Assembly: GCF_030165005.1 (NCBI RefSeq)
Contig: NZ_JASNNW010000001.1
Coordinates: forward strand, 248,001 to 312,000
Direction: 5' to 3'
Length of the DNA stretch: 64,000 bases
DNA from: Blastococcus capsensis
GTDB taxonomy: Bacteria > Actinomycetota > Actinomycetes > Mycobacteriales > Geodermatophilaceae
Shown here: positions 54,873 to 64,000 of the stretch, in pieces
How the letters are laid out: every line of letters begins with the position of its first letter
How positions within the stretch are numbered: the first letter of the stretch is position 1
Translations under genes and position numbers: made by a program
Notes under the pieces: model-generated
Databases searched by the model: none
What the model was told of the DNA's origin: nothing
Seen by the model: only the letters and a program-made list of their open reading frames with translations

Positions 54873-56594
54873 TCACCCGGCGGTGCGGACCTCGACCTCG
54901 TCGAGCTGCGCGGAGAACCCGTCCGGCCCGTCGACCAGACCGGTCAGCCACACCAGGACGTAGCGGGCGGTCACCGGCTCCTCGAACGGGAGATCGGTGG
55001 ACTCGTCCAGGGTTCCGTCGGCGGCGAGGGCGAAGTCCTCGGGTGCGGCGCCCGTGGAGTCGCTGGTGCGCACCTCGACGGGAGCGCCGGTGGAGGGGCT
55101 GTCGAGGGAGACGCCGGCCAGCTGCTGGACGCTGCCGAGGTCGTACAGCACGCCGACGCCGGGCTTGAGGTTGCCGAAGGCCGGCGACCCCCGGTAGGTC
55201 AGCGTCGACCAACCCGTTGCCGGGTCGCCGTCGTAGGACAGCGGCACGTCCCCGTCGTTCTCCGGCTCGCCGTCGCCGAACGGGTCGAACACCTCGGCGG
55301 CCTCGATCGCGGCGACCGCCCCCGGTGCTACGGACTCCGGCGCGGCCTCACCGGCGGCGGGCGCGCTGCTGGGCGGAGGGGTGGACCCGTCGATGCTCTC
55401 GTCGACGGAGTCGGCGACGGACAGGACGCTGGAGCCGAACCACCATGCGATGGCGATCACGACGGCGACGGCGAGCAGCGGCAGGCCGACGACGAACAGC
55501 CGGTGCCTGCGCGCGGCGTCCGCGTCATCGTCCTCGGCGGCGTACGGGTCGGCCGGATAGGCCCCGTACCCGTCGTCGGCCCCCGGATCGTCGGCATGCA
55601 GCACGCCGAACGGGTTGTCCTCGCGGGGGATGCCGGGGGCGCTCCGGGCGACCGGCCCCACCGTGCCGACGCTGATGGTGTCCCCGCCGGGTGCGGCGCC
55701 GGGGAGCGGTTGCGGGACCGGCCGCACGGGGGGCACCGGGGGCACCGGGGGCAGCGCACCCGGCTCCAGCCGGACGGGGGCTTCGGAACCGCCCCGGCGG
55801 TCGCGCGGACGGCGCCACCGGCCGCCGTCGCCGTCCCCGGGACGGGAGGGGGTGATCGACTGGGTCGGGCCGGTCCGTGGCCGCTCGGCGAGGAGGGCAG
55901 CCATCGCGGCCACGCTGGACAACCCCTGGCCGGGCTCGGTGGACCGCGCCCGGCGGGCCAGCGCGACCAGGTCGGACGGGCCGGACATGGGGCGTGCGCC
56001 CGGGCCGACCCCGGAGAGGCACGCCTCCAGGAGCGCCCCGAGGGCTGCGATGTCGCCGTCGACGGTGCCGGCCGCGGCGGGGACCGCACGCAACCCGACC
56101 AGACCGTTGGGCCGCAGGACGACGTTCTCGAGCGACAGGCCGCCGACGGCCAGCCCGACCCGGTGCGCCTCCGCGACCCCCTCGGCCAGGCGGCGGAGGA
56201 CCAGGCGCACCTCGCGCTCCGGCATGGGCCCCGAGCGCAGCCGGTCGGCCAGCGTCTCGCCGTCGATCCACTCGTTGACGACGTAGGCGGCGTGGCCACC
56301 GACCCGTTCCTCCGTGCCGTCGTCCCCCGGCTGTCCCAGGCTGCCCTCGGAGGCGTCGTAGACCATCGCCAGCGCGGGGGTCGCCAGGCCGCCGGCGGTC
56401 AGCGCCCGGGTGATCCAGGTGTGCGCCGCGGGCCCGGCCGGGATGTGCACCCGGATGGCGACGTCCCGGTTGAGCACGCGGTCCTTGGCCCGCCAGCTCT
56501 GGATGATGCCGGTAGGGGTGACCTCGTCGGGACCGATCTGGTCCAGCGGCCGGTAGCGGTCGGGCAGGCCGGTGGTCGTGGACGCCATCGACAC
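54873..56594 (-). CDS. Membrane pseudokinase with discoidin-like outer domain (MurJ partner)
   Basis: A ~573-residue protein corresponding to the C-terminal half of mycobacterial MviN/Rv3910. The kinase-like domain (~20-260) has [10 protein letters not shown] in place of the ATP-Lys motif and [12 protein letters not shown] where HRDxKPEN should be, and no DFG, so it is a pseudokinase. A long Pro-rich linker leads to one membrane helix ([20 protein letters not shown]) and a galactose-binding/discoidin-like domain ([19 protein letters not shown]). The family recruits FhaA when phosphorylated by PknB. GTG 56594 is chosen for its spacing to GGGAG (ATG 56588 alternative). Lies 74 bp after murJ. 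Confidence 0.88.
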   Translation of the reverse strand: MSMASTTTGLPDRYRPLDQIGPDEVTPTGIIQSWRAKDRVLNRDVAIRVHIPAGPAAHTWITRALTAGGLATPALAMVYDASEGSLGQPGDDGTEERVGGHAAYVVNEWIDGETLADRLRSGPMPEREVRLVLRRLAEGVAEAHRVGLAVGGLSLENVVLRPNGLVGLRAVPAAAGTVDGDIAALGALLEACLSGVGPGARPMSGPSDLVALARRARSTEPGQGLSSVAAMAALLAERPRTGPTQSITPSRPGDGDGGRWRRPRDRRGGSEAPVRLEPGALPPVPPVPPVRPVPQPLPGAAPGGDTISVGTVGPVARSAPGIPREDNPFGVLHADDPGADDGYGAYPADPYAAEDDDADAARRHRLFVVGLPLLAVAVVIAIAWWFGSSVLSVADSVDESIDGSTPPPSSAPAAGEAAPESVAPGAVAAIEAAEVFDPFGDGEPENDGDVPLSYDGDPATGWSTLTYRGSPAFGNLKPGVGVLYDLGSVQQLAGVSLDSPSTGAPVEVRTSDSTGAAPEDFALAADGTLDESTDLPFEEPVTARYVLVWLTGLVDGPDGFSAQLDEVEVRTAG

Positions 56595-56668
56595 TGTCGA
56601 CTCCCTGTGCTGCTCCTGCCGCCGAGGCGGACGCTCCGGCACGGTCGGCCCCGGTGGGCGGTCTCCGG

Positions 56669-58762
56669 TCACCCGCGTCCCAGCCGGGCCCTGACCGCGG
56701 TCAGGGGCTCTCGGACTTCCGGAACACGGGCCACCGCCAGACCGACCAGTGCGACGCCGCCGACGACCACGGTACCGATGAGCACCTCCAGGAGCGACCC
56801 TGCGGTCGAGCGTCCGAGCAGGTCGTCGGTCACGATCTGGACAAGACCGCCCACCAGGCCCGCGACCAGGGCGACGGCGGCGACCCGCGCGACGGGGCCG
56901 AACGTCTCGCGGGTGCGCAGGCCCCCGAGCCGGCGGCGCAGCGCCAGGTCGCCGAGGGCCCACCCGGCGACGTAGGTGAGGCTGGTGGCCAGCATCAGCC
57001 CCGCGACGACGTGCTCGGCCTCGACGACGACCGGCACCAGCAGCAGCAGCGGCACGCGGACGGCCACCATGCCGATCTGGATGAGGGTCGGCGTCCGGGC
57101 GTCCTTCATCGCGTAGAAGACCCGCAGCTGCAGCAGCGTCACGGCCATCGGCAGCAGGCCGAACGCCCCGACGGCCAGCGCGGTCCCGATCGCCTGCGCC
57201 TCGTCGACGGAGGTGTTGCCGCGGGCGAAGGCCAGGACGCCGAGCGCCGGACCGAGGACGGTGAGCAGGGCGGTGACGGGCAGCAGTCCGACCGCCGACA
57301 GCCGCGTGCCCAGGGACAGGTCCTCGATGACACCGGGGACGTCGGAGCGCGCCGCGGCCCGGCTCATCCGCGGCACCAGAGCGGTGAGCAGCGCGACCCC
57401 GATGATCCCGTAGGGCATCTGGAAGAGCAGGCTGGCGTACTGGAAGGCCGAGGAGCCCAGGCCGCCGTCGCGCTGCGCCTCGTTGGCGACCCGGAGGGCC
57501 ACCAGCACCCCGACCTGGCTGACCGCCACGTACCCGATCACCCACAACCCGAGCCCGCCCGCCTCCCGGAGCCCGGTGTCCCGCACACCCCAGCGAGGGC
57601 GCAGCGGGATGCCGGCCCGGCGGAGCAGCGGCACCAGCACCAGCGCCTGCACCGCGATGCCCAGCACCGTGCCCAGGCCGAGGAGCCAGACGAGGCCCGG
57701 CGCGATCGTGGCCGGCTGCAGGGGTCCGGGGCCGCTGGCGGCGAGGAACACCAGGCCGGTGGCGATGACGACGACGTTGTTCAGCACCGGGGCCCAGGCG
57801 GGGGGTCCGAAGATTCCCCGGGAGTTGAGCAGCGCCTGGGCGAAGGCGCCCAGCCCGTAGAACACGATCTCGACCAGCAGGATCCGGGCCAGCCAGGTGG
57901 CCAGCTCGTACTGAGCGGGGTCCTCGTCCAGGCCGTACAGCGCCGTGAGCAGCGGGGCGGCCAGGACGGCCAGCACCGTCATTCCCAGGAGCCCGGCCAT
58001 CGCCAGCGTGGCCAGCCGCTGCGCGTACCCGACTCCGTCGTCGCGGTCGCGCTCCTGCGCGTGGACCAGCAGCGGGACGATCACCGAGGTGAGGACGCCG
58101 CCCAGCAGGAGCTCGTAGACGATGTTGGGCAGCGTGTTGGCCGTGTTGTATGCGTCGGCGACCAGACCGACGCCGAGGGCCGCCGCCAGCACCATCGTGC
58201 GCAGCAGCCCGGTGATGCGGGACACCAGCGTCGCGACCGCCATCGTCCCGGCGGCCCGCAGGATGCCTCCGGCGGCGCCCGGCGCGCCCTCGCGCCGCTC
58301 GACGTCCTCGTCGGTCTCCTGCTCGGTGCGGGGCACCGGCGGGAGCACCGGCATCGGGAAGACCTGGGTCTCGTCCGCGGCCGGCACCCAGCGGTGCCGC
58401 AGCGGCGGGAGCGGCGGGACCGGGGTCGCCGGCCGGGGAACGGCGGTCCGGTGTGCTGCCGGCGGGGGGACCGGCGGGAGCGCGGACGCCGCACGTACCG
58501 GTGGCGGGACGGCGCTGTCGGTGGCCGCTCCGGCCGGCTCGCCGTCGGCGACGGGGGGTGCGGCGAACGCCGCGTCGCTGGGCGGGGTCGCCAGGTAGGG
58601 GGCGGGTGGCAACGGCGCCGGCGTCCCCCACGGACGTCGCTCGCCCGTGGCACGGAGCGGCGCCGGCGGAGGGGGCAGGCGGACCGGCTGCGGACGCGCG
58701 GGAGCCTCGGCCGGGAGCGGTGATGCGGAGTCGCCGGCGGCGGGTCGGGAATCGTCGCTCAC
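56669..58762 (-). CDS. murJ: MurJ (MviN), lipid II flippase
   Basis: A 697-residue protein with an unusually long cytoplasmic N-terminus (~1-165) rich in Pro, Ala and Val, then ~14 membrane segments of the MurJ/MOP family: RAAGTMAVATLVSRITGLLR, YNTANTLPNIVYELLLGGVL, AQALLNSRGIFGPPAWAPVL, FQYASLLFQMPYGIIGVALL. It flips lipid II for peptidoglycan assembly. GTG 58762 lies in a GTGA overlap with the DUF6049 gene. Pseudokinase and flippase are one fused protein in mycobacteria but separate here. Confidence 0.95.
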   Translation of the reverse strand: MSDDSRPAAGDSASPLPAEAPARPQPVRLPPPPAPLRATGERRPWGTPAPLPPAPYLATPPSDAAFAAPPVADGEPAGAATDSAVPPPVRAASALPPVPPPAAHRTAVPRPATPVPPLPPLRHRWVPAADETQVFPMPVLPPVPRTEQETDEDVERREGAPGAAGGILRAAGTMAVATLVSRITGLLRTMVLAAALGVGLVADAYNTANTLPNIVYELLLGGVLTSVIVPLLVHAQERDRDDGVGYAQRLATLAMAGLLGMTVLAVLAAPLLTALYGLDEDPAQYELATWLARILLVEIVFYGLGAFAQALLNSRGIFGPPAWAPVLNNVVVIATGLVFLAASGPGPLQPATIAPGLVWLLGLGTVLGIAVQALVLVPLLRRAGIPLRPRWGVRDTGLREAGGLGLWVIGYVAVSQVGVLVALRVANEAQRDGGLGSSAFQYASLLFQMPYGIIGVALLTALVPRMSRAAARSDVPGVIEDLSLGTRLSAVGLLPVTALLTVLGPALGVLAFARGNTSVDEAQAIGTALAVGAFGLLPMAVTLLQLRVFYAMKDARTPTLIQIGMVAVRVPLLLLVPVVVEAEHVVAGLMLATSLTYVAGWALGDLALRRRLGGLRTRETFGPVARVAAVALVAGLVGGLVQIVTDDLLGRSTAGSLLEVLIGTVVVGGVALVGLAVARVPEVREPLTAVRARLGRG

Positions 58763-61143
58763 ACGGGGCTCCGTGCGGGCGGCTCGGCGAGATCGGGTGA
58801 CACGGGGCCGGACGCGTCGGCGCCCGAGGTAGCCCCCCGGCGCCGACGGAGGACGAAGCGCACGAGCCGGCGGAGGAACAACAGCCCGAGCAGCGACGCC
58901 GCGCCGACGGTGATGATCAGCGTGATGGGGCCGTACGCCGTGCTCTTCACCTGGATCTCGACCGGATCGCCCAGGGGACTGCCCGACGGCGTCGTGAGCT
59001 GGGCGGTGACGGAGAAGCCGCCGGAGCGCCGCAGTTCGGTGGGCACCTGCAGGGTGGTGAGCTGCTCGGGGGCGAGCGTCTGGATGCCGATGTCGCCGAC
59101 GGAGATCCCCCGATCGCCCGGGGTCTGCACCTGCAGGCGCACCTGGACCGGGAAGGGGAGCGGGTTGTCCACCGTCAGGACCAGCGGTGCATCGCTGGAG
59201 GCGAGGCTGTAGGTCCCGTCCACCGGGGCCACGACGGTGACCCGTCCCCGGAGAGCGGCCATGGTCGCCCGCACGTCGGCCGCGGCCTCGGTGAACTCGT
59301 CGGGGGCTTCCCGCCGGAGCACCGACGCGGCCCGGGCGATGCCCGCGTCGTAGGGCCGCAGCGCGAGGCCGGCGTCCCCGGCGACCGCTGCGGCCAGGTC
59401 CTCCCGGGCCGCCACGGCCTCGCCGAGGGCGGCCATCCCGACGCCGTCCAGCTCCGTCTCCTGCGCCGGGTCGGCCAGCGACCCGGCGTCGGCAGGCGGG
59501 ACGCCGCCGAGCCCGGCCACGCTGCCCGGCCGCAGCCAGGGCAGCCCGACGGTGTCGGAGATCATCGCCCCGGCGCCATCCAGCCCGGCCACCAGGTCGC
59601 GCGGCGGGGCGACCAGCACGGTCTGCTCGCTGCCCGGAGGCCCCTGCATGGTCAGCGCGGCCAGCTCGGCCAGGTAGCGCTGCTCGGCGATGCGCGGGCC
59701 ACCGGGGGTCACCTCGGCTGCGCCCACGACCGCGCTGAGCGCCGGATCGGCGACCAGTACGTCCAGCGGGTCCTCCCCGGTGCCGACGACGGTGCGGGCC
59801 ACGGCGTCGGAGCCGTCGAGGCCGACGGCGGAGTCCCCGGCGGTGAGCGCGCCGCTGCCCAGCACCACCCGGTCGATCCCGCCGTCGCGGAGGGTGTCCA
59901 GCGTCTGCAGCTTGTAGGCGCCGTCGGCGGCCCAGGCCAGGTCGGTGACGGGGGTGACGTCCAGGACATCGGCGAGGATCTGCGCTCCGGCACCGGTCGT
60001 CGGCGTCTCGGCGGGGGTGGTCGGGGTGGCACCGTCCCCGGTCGCCGGGTCGGGCCGGGAGAGCTGCCGGGCCTGCGCGGTGCCCTCCGGCGTCCCGGGC
60101 AGGCTGCGGGTGACGACCTGCCCCAGCCCGGCGGACTGCAGGCCGTCGGCGTCGACGTCGCCGTAGGGCAGGGCCACGACCGGGTGGACGGCGGCCAGTG
60201 CACGCAGGCGCTGGAGGAAGGCCCGCGCCTCTTCGGTGCCGGTGCCCGCGCCCGGCACCCCGCCGACGGCGTACGGACCGGCGGCCATGAGTGCCAGCTC
60301 CTCGACCAGCGCCGGGTCCAGGGCCAGGGTGACCGGCAGGGGGGCCGCCTCCCCGGTCCCGCCCGCGGGTGGGCCGGCGGGCAGCCGCTCGAGGACGGTG
60401 AGGGCGCGGTCGAGCCGGCCGCCCGAGCTGATCTCCTCGATCGGCCCGTCGTCGACGAAGGCTCCGGCCGCGTTCCGGTGGCTCGGCTCCGACAGGGGCC
60501 ACAGCCAGGCGACGGTGGTGCGGGACGACGGCACCACCGGCTGCTGCACCAGGAAGGTGGGCAGTTCCCCGACCCGGCGCTCGAGGTCGCCGCCGACGGT
60601 GCCGTTGACGTTGATCAGCGCGGGGTAGACGCCGTCCTGCTGGAGCCGCAGCTCGGCGGAGTCGAGCGTGTAGCTGAACTCCATGCTGGCGCCCGGGGCG
60701 AGCGCGCCCGGCAGCGGGACGAAGGGAGGCTCGACGGCGGTCGCCGGATCGGGATCACCGACCGCTTCGGCCAGATCCTGCCGGCCGGTGAGCACGGTGC
60801 CGCGCTGCAGCCGGACGGCCAGGTCGGTGATCGGCTCGGTCCCGGTGTTGGTGAGGGTGCCGGTGATGGTGATCAACGATCCGGGCGTCACGGTCCGGGG
60901 CTCGAACCGGGCGACGTCGATGTGCACCTGGCGGTCGGCTTCGGTCGCCTCGTCCGCGGTCGTCGGACCCGGTGCGGCTGCCGCCGGAGCCGGCACGGCG
61001 ACGGCGGCGAGCCCGGGCCCGACGACGGCCATCGCTCCGGCCAGCAGCGGGGCGAGCGCGGCCGCACGCCGGGCGGCGCCCGGCCGGGCGGATGCGTCGG
61101 CGGCGGGGCGGCCGCCGGGGCGTGCGGCAGCCGGCCGTGTCAC
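58759..61143 (-). CDS. DUF6049 family secreted/membrane protein (Rv3909-like)
   Basis: A 794-residue protein with an N-terminal hydrophobic export segment ([20 protein letters not shown]), a large extracellular part, and a C-terminal membrane helix ([18 protein letters not shown]) followed by an Arg-rich cytoplasmic end. Parts resemble CARDB/NEW3-like beta domains ([40 protein letters not shown]) and a central polysaccharide-deacetylase-like stretch. Gene order NUDIX-DUF6049-murJ equals mutT4-Rv3909-mviN. Probably helps cell-wall assembly; mechanism unknown. GTG start overlaps the NUDIX stop. Confidence 0.88.
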   Translation of the reverse strand: MTRPAAARPGGRPAADASARPGAARRAAALAPLLAGAMAVVGPGLAAVAVPAPAAAAPGPTTADEATEADRQVHIDVARFEPRTVTPGSLITITGTLTNTGTEPITDLAVRLQRGTVLTGRQDLAEAVGDPDPATAVEPPFVPLPGALAPGASMEFSYTLDSAELRLQQDGVYPALINVNGTVGGDLERRVGELPTFLVQQPVVPSSRTTVAWLWPLSEPSHRNAAGAFVDDGPIEEISSGGRLDRALTVLERLPAGPPAGGTGEAAPLPVTLALDPALVEELALMAAGPYAVGGVPGAGTGTEEARAFLQRLRALAAVHPVVALPYGDVDADGLQSAGLGQVVTRSLPGTPEGTAQARQLSRPDPATGDGATPTTPAETPTTGAGAQILADVLDVTPVTDLAWAADGAYKLQTLDTLRDGGIDRVVLGSGALTAGDSAVGLDGSDAVARTVVGTGEDPLDVLVADPALSAVVGAAEVTPGGPRIAEQRYLAELAALTMQGPPGSEQTVLVAPPRDLVAGLDGAGAMISDTVGLPWLRPGSVAGLGGVPPADAGSLADPAQETELDGVGMAALGEAVAAREDLAAAVAGDAGLALRPYDAGIARAASVLRREAPDEFTEAAADVRATMAALRGRVTVVAPVDGTYSLASSDAPLVLTVDNPLPFPVQVRLQVQTPGDRGISVGDIGIQTLAPEQLTTLQVPTELRRSGGFSVTAQLTTPSGSPLGDPVEIQVKSTAYGPITLIITVGAASLLGLLFLRRLVRFVLRRRRGATSGADASGPVSPDLAEPPARSPV

Positions 61144-61616
61144 GCGCTGTCGGCCAGGAGCCCGGGCGCGCGCTCGACCAGCGCGCGCTCGTCGGCGTAG
61201 GCCAGCCGGGTGCTCAGCTCGTCCAGGGGGACCCAGGCGACCTCGGTGACCTCGACGTCGGCGTCGGAGAGCGCGCCACCGACCGCCCGGAGCAGGAAGT
61301 GGTGCACGGTCTTGTGCACGCGGCGGCCCTCGGCGACGAACCAGAAGTCGATGATGCCCAGCGGGGCCATCACCTCGCCGATGATCCCGGTCTCCTCGGC
61401 CACCTCGCGGACGGCGGTGTCCTCGGGTGTCTCGCCCGCCTCGATGTGGCCCTTGGGGAGCGACCAGAGCAGTCGACCGCGGCGGTCGGTGCGGCCGATC
61501 AGGGCGGCACGGGGCCCGGTCACCCCGTCGTCGGCCACCACCAGGCCCCCGGCGGAGGTCTCGTCGACCCGGCGCAGCCGGCGGCCCGGGCGCCCTCGCC
61601 CGCCCGATCCAGCCAT
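61140..61616 (-). CDS. NUDIX hydrolase (MutT4-like)
   Basis: A 158-residue hydrolase with the complete NUDIX box [20 protein letters not shown] followed by TGI, and the surrounding [11 protein letters not shown] and [12 protein letters not shown]. Position next to pcnA and the DUF6049 gene equals Rv3908 (mutT4). It may hydrolyse oxidised nucleotides, dinucleoside polyphosphates or tRNA-end related substrates. ATG 61616 lies 6 nt after a TACCCT element (61623-61628), so it is probably leaderless; no ribosome site is visible. Divergent from pcnA. Confidence 0.88.
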   Translation of the reverse strand: MAGSGGRGRPGRRLRRVDETSAGGLVVADDGVTGPRAALIGRTDRRGRLLWSLPKGHIEAGETPEDTAVREVAEETGIIGEVMAPLGIIDFWFVAEGRRVHKTVHHFLLRAVGGALSDADVEVTEVAWVPLDELSTRLAYADERALVERAPGLLADSA

Positions 61617-61660
61617 GTCAGGAGGGTAGCGCGAGTCCGGCGAGCGATCAGGTGGCCGCG

Positions 61661-61718
61661 CTGTAGGGGCCCGCCGCGAGCGTGCGAGCGGTGGGGGGCA
61701 GCGGGGTCCTTCTACGGG
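61661..61718. repeat. AAGGACC-type element in the NUDIX-pcnA divergent gap
   Basis: Plus strand carries ccgccgcgagcgtgcgagcg, then gtggggggcagcggggtcct, ending in tctacgg. Its core (gcgagc..gcgag with ggggtcctt) matches the elements after dnaN and dnaA, but here it does not follow a stop of a known gene. Confidence 0.5.
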
Positions 61719-61768
61719 GCGCGGAGCCGGACCGGAGTCGCTCCGCCGCCGCACTACGCTGCCTCGTC

Positions 61769-63271
61769 GTGTCCGCCACCCCGTCGAACCCCGCCGACCC
61801 CGACCCGGTGCCGTCCGCGGTCCAGGAGACCGTCCGGGAGCTCGTGGAGCTCTCCCCGGTGCTCACCGAGCTGGGACAGCGGTTCGCGGCCGCGGGTCAC
61901 CAGGCCCACCTGGTCGGCGGCTCGGTGCGGGACGCCCTGCTCGCGGCCGGTGCCGGGAGTGCTGGGCACGAGCCGACCCACCCGCCCGGCGACCTCGACG
62001 TCACCACCGACGCGCGCCCCGACCAGGTGCTGGAGCTGCTGCGCGGCTGGGCGCGTTCCACGTGGAACACCGGGATCGCGTTCGGAACCGTGGGGGCCGA
62101 CGTCCGCGGGATCCGGGTGGAGATCACCACCTTCCGGGCCGACCGCTACGACCGCGAGTCGCGCAATCCCGAGGTGGCATGGGGCAACTCCCTGGTCGAC
62201 GACCTGGCCCGCCGGGACTTCACGGTCAACGCGATGGCCGTCTCCCTGGGATCGGACCGCACGGTCACCGATCCCTTCGGTGGCCTGGGCGACCTGCTCG
62301 CCCGGAGGCTGCGCACTCCCGGGGCGGCCGTCGACTCCTTCGCCGACGACCCGCTGCGGATGCTGCGCGCGGTGCGGTTCGTGGCCCAGCTCGGGCTCAC
62401 GCCGGACGAGGCGGTCGTCACCGCGATGGCCTCGCTGGCCGGCGAGCTGGCCCGGATCACCCCCGAGCGGGTCAACACCGAGCTCTCGAAGACGCTGCTG
62501 CAGGGGTCGCCACGGGCCGCCCTGGAGCTGTTCGTCGCCACCGGGCTGGGTGACGTCGTCCTGCCCGAGCTGTCGGCGCTGCGCATGGAGATCGACGAGC
62601 ACCACCAGCACAAGGACGTCTACACCCACTCCCTCACCGTGCTGGACCAGGCGATCGCGCTGGAGCGGGCCGATCCGGAGCACGAGTCGCCGGACCTGGT
62701 GCTGCGGCTCGCGGCGCTGCTGCACGACATCGGCAAGCCGGCGACCCGGCGGCACGAGCCCCGGGGGCGGGTCTCCTTCCACCACCACGAGGTGGTGGGC
62801 GCCAAGCTGGTCCGCAAGCGGCTCACCGCGCTGCGCTACCCCAAGGACGTCGTCGAGGCCGTGGCCCGGCTGACCTTCCTGCACCTGCGCTTCCACGGGT
62901 ACGGCGAGGGTCACTGGACCGATTCCGCCGTCCGCCGGTACGTGACCGACGCCGGGAGCCTGCTGCCCCGCCTGCACAAGCTGGTCCGGTCGGATTCGAC
63001 GACGCGCAACAAGCGGCGGGCCGCGGCGCTGTCGGCCACGTACGACTCCCTGGAGCAGCGGATCGCCGAGCTGGCCGAGCAGGAGGACCTCGCACGGGTC
63101 CGGCCGGACCTCGACGGCAACGTGATCATGGAACTGCTCGGCCTGCCTCCCGGCCCCGAGGTGGGTGCGGCCTGGCGCTTCCTCAAGGACCTGCGGCTCG
63201 AGCGCGGGCCGCTGGATCGCGACGAGGCCGAGACGGCGCTGCGGGAGTGGTGGGCGGGCCGCACCGGCTGA
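61769..63271 (+). CDS. pcnA: CCA tRNA nucleotidyltransferase
   Basis: A 500-residue class II nucleotidyltransferase adding CCA to tRNA 3' ends (needed, as none of the tRNA genes here encode CCA). Head [13 protein letters not shown], metal site [26 protein letters not shown], neck [15 protein letters not shown] and a C-terminal HD domain with [19 protein letters not shown] 61769 follows a TACGCT element by 8 nt, suggesting a near-leaderless message. A perfect parS palindrome lies within the gene. Confidence 0.95.
   Translation: MSATPSNPADPDPVPSAVQETVRELVELSPVLTELGQRFAAAGHQAHLVGGSVRDALLAAGAGSAGHEPTHPPGDLDVTTDARPDQVLELLRGWARSTWNTGIAFGTVGADVRGIRVEITTFRADRYDRESRNPEVAWGNSLVDDLARRDFTVNAMAVSLGSDRTVTDPFGGLGDLLARRLRTPGAAVDSFADDPLRMLRAVRFVAQLGLTPDEAVVTAMASLAGELARITPERVNTELSKTLLQGSPRAALELFVATGLGDVVLPELSALRMEIDEHHQHKDVYTHSLTVLDQAIALERADPEHESPDLVLRLAALLHDIGKPATRRHEPRGRVSFHHHEVVGAKLVRKRLTALRYPKDVVEAVARLTFLHLRFHGYGEGHWTDSAVRRYVTDAGSLLPRLHKLVRSDSTTRNKRRAAALSATYDSLEQRIAELAEQEDLARVRPDLDGNVIMELLGLPPGPEVGAAWRFLKDLRLERGPLDRDEAETALREWWAGRTG
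62055..62068. promoter_or_regulatory. parS-like palindrome inside pcnA
   Basis: Perfect GTTCCACGTGGAAC within codons encoding RSTWNT. Confidence 0.75.
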
Positions 63272-63345
63272 GATCGCCGCCGGGTGCGGAACGGGCGGCC
63301 CGTCGTGGGCGTTGCGCCCTCCAGGAGAGGAGGGGTGGTGCCGAC

Positions 63346-64000
63346 ATGACGGGTGTGCACCCGCAGGACCCCGGGGTCGACGCTCCCCGCATGCCCATGT
63401 CGCCGAGCGGGCGGACGCCGCAGTGGGTCGTCGACGAGGCGACCGGCACGGCAGCGCCGGCGACGCCTCCGCTCCCCCGCCGTCGCCGGCGGGGCCGGTG
63501 GGCGATCCCGCTGGTCGTCGCGGGCGTGGCCGCGGGCCTGGCCTTCTCCGAGCCGCCGGCTTGGCAGTGGACGCCGGGCGCACCGGCCGCCGCCCCGGTC
63601 CCGCCGGCCGCGACCTCGTCGGCGACGCCGACCGACCGGCCGACCCCGGCGGGGGCGAGGACCCCGCTGGGTCGCCCGCCGCTCCCCCCGCCGGCGGGTG
63701 GGGCGTACGCCTACGCCTCGCTGCAGGAGGACGGGGTCACCCCGGTGACCTACGACCCGTGCCAGGAGATCCACTACGTGCTGCGGCCCGACGCGGCCCC
63801 GCCGGGCACCGAGGGGCTGGTGCACGACGCGGTCGCCCGGATCACCGAGCTCACCGGGCTGGCATTCGTCTTCGACGGCTACACCGACGAGCCGCTCACA
63901 GGTGACCGCCCGCCCTTCCAGCCGGAGCGCTACGGCGACCAGTGGGCTCCGGTGCTGATCGGCTGGCAGGTCGAGGCGGAGAACCCCGCGCTGGCCGGGA
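63346..64000 (+). CDS. Membrane-anchored matrixin-like protein, 3' end beyond window
   Basis: An ATG at 63346 after GGAGAGGAGG opens a frame running off the right edge (218 residues seen). It has a short cytoplasmic part, Arg-rich anchor and membrane helix (WAIPLVVAGVAAGLAF), a Pro/Ala/Thr linker and the beginning of a folded domain (VTPVTYDPCQEIHYVLRPD, HDAVARITELTGLAFVFDGY, YGDQWAPVLIGWQ). This resembles the N-terminal part of secreted matrixin-type zinc metalloproteases common in this group; the HExxH motif would be outside the window, so the assignment is tentative. Confidence 0.6.
   Translation, partial: MTGVHPQDPGVDAPRMPMSPSGRTPQWVVDEATGTAAPATPPLPRRRRRGRWAIPLVVAGVAAGLAFSEPPAWQWTPGAPAAAPVPPAATSSATPTDRPTPAGARTPLGRPPLPPPAGGAYAYASLQEDGVTPVTYDPCQEIHYVLRPDAAPPGTEGLVHDAVARITELTGLAFVFDGYTDEPLTGDRPPFQPERYGDQWAPVLIGWQVEAENPALAG

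Noticed and set aside
56595-58631. N-terminal extension giving a 1252-residue pseudokinase
   Set aside because: These residues are murJ read in another frame; the real start is at 56594 or 56588.
56654-58723. 689-codon plus-strand frame opposite murJ
   Set aside because: Gln/Arg/His-rich antisense reading; murJ on minus has clear membrane segments.

Overview
The window is a stretch of very GC-rich actinobacterial chromosome centred on the replication origin. Gene content, GTG/GTGA-style overlapping starts and gene order match the classic actinobacterial oriC region (the Mycobacterium tuberculosis Rv3907c-Rv3924c / Rv0001-Rv0020c neighbourhood), presented in the reverse orientation. The overall style (gnd between dnaN and recF, Pro/Ala-rich linkers, recurrent GC-rich intergenic elements) suggests a Geodermatophilaceae-like organism (Blastococcus/Geodermatophilus/Modestobacter); that family-level placement is inference.

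Layout. 1-7.2 kb: metabolic genes on the minus strand (omega-amidase-like hydrolase fragment, class I aminotransferase, S4-like RNA-binding protein, MOSC protein, aldose-1-epimerase-like protein, an odd sigma-factor/membrane-protein fusion, a lipoprotein, a GNAT acetyltransferase) and a plus-strand acyl-CoA dehydrogenase. 7.5-18.9 kb: tRNA-Leu, then the cell-growth signalling cluster fhaA-fhaB-pstP-rodA-pbpA-pknA-pknB (plus), trpG and a DUF881 protein (minus). 19-24.5 kb: crgA, a thiolase, a PH-domain-like membrane protein, rhomboid protease, ppiA, tRNA-Ala, a DLW-39 microprotein, tRNA-Ile, and the DUF3566 membrane protein. 24.6-30.5 kb: gyrA, carrying a 420-residue LAGLIDADG intein, and gyrB. 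30.8-35.2 kb: three genes (SDR/DUF2867 protein, ABC exporter, unknown protein) that separate gyrB from dciA. 35.2-42.3 kb: dciA, recF, gnd, dnaN, oriC, dnaA. 42.3-48.7 kb: DnaA-box-containing dnaA upstream region, then rpmH-rnpA-yidD-yidC-jag-rsmG-parA-parB on plus. 48.7-54.8 kb: a decayed HTH/STAS-like gene, ddl, a MocR-type aminotransferase, cwlM-like amidase, trxA, trxB. 54.9-64 kb: pseudokinase, murJ, DUF6049 membrane protein and NUDIX hydrolase on minus; pcnA and the start of a secreted matrixin-like protein on plus.

The genes form three linked systems: chromosome replication and segregation (DnaA, DnaN, RecF, DciA, gyrase, ParA, ParB and several parS palindromes scattered over about 60 kb), Ser/Thr-kinase control of cell-wall growth (PknA/PknB/PstP/FhaA/FhaB with RodA/PbpA, and MurJ/pseudokinase/CwlM on the other side of oriC), and membrane/tRNA/redox housekeeping (YidC, RnpA, PcnA, TrxAB).

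The least ordinary items are: two independent tandem arrays of miniature, translationally coupled reading frames (three perfect 77-bp units between recF and dciA; two 41-bp units between pstP and rodA); an in-frame sigma factor-membrane protein fusion missing the sigma-4 DNA-reading helix; a rhomboid gene whose zinc-ribbon is only reachable from a CTG start; a perfect 23-bp-arm AT-rich dyad at 52.0 kb; and a second cluster of DnaA-box-like sequences 20 kb from oriC. All statements come from reading the sequence; no database search was run. A few block-derived coordinates may be off by one base.
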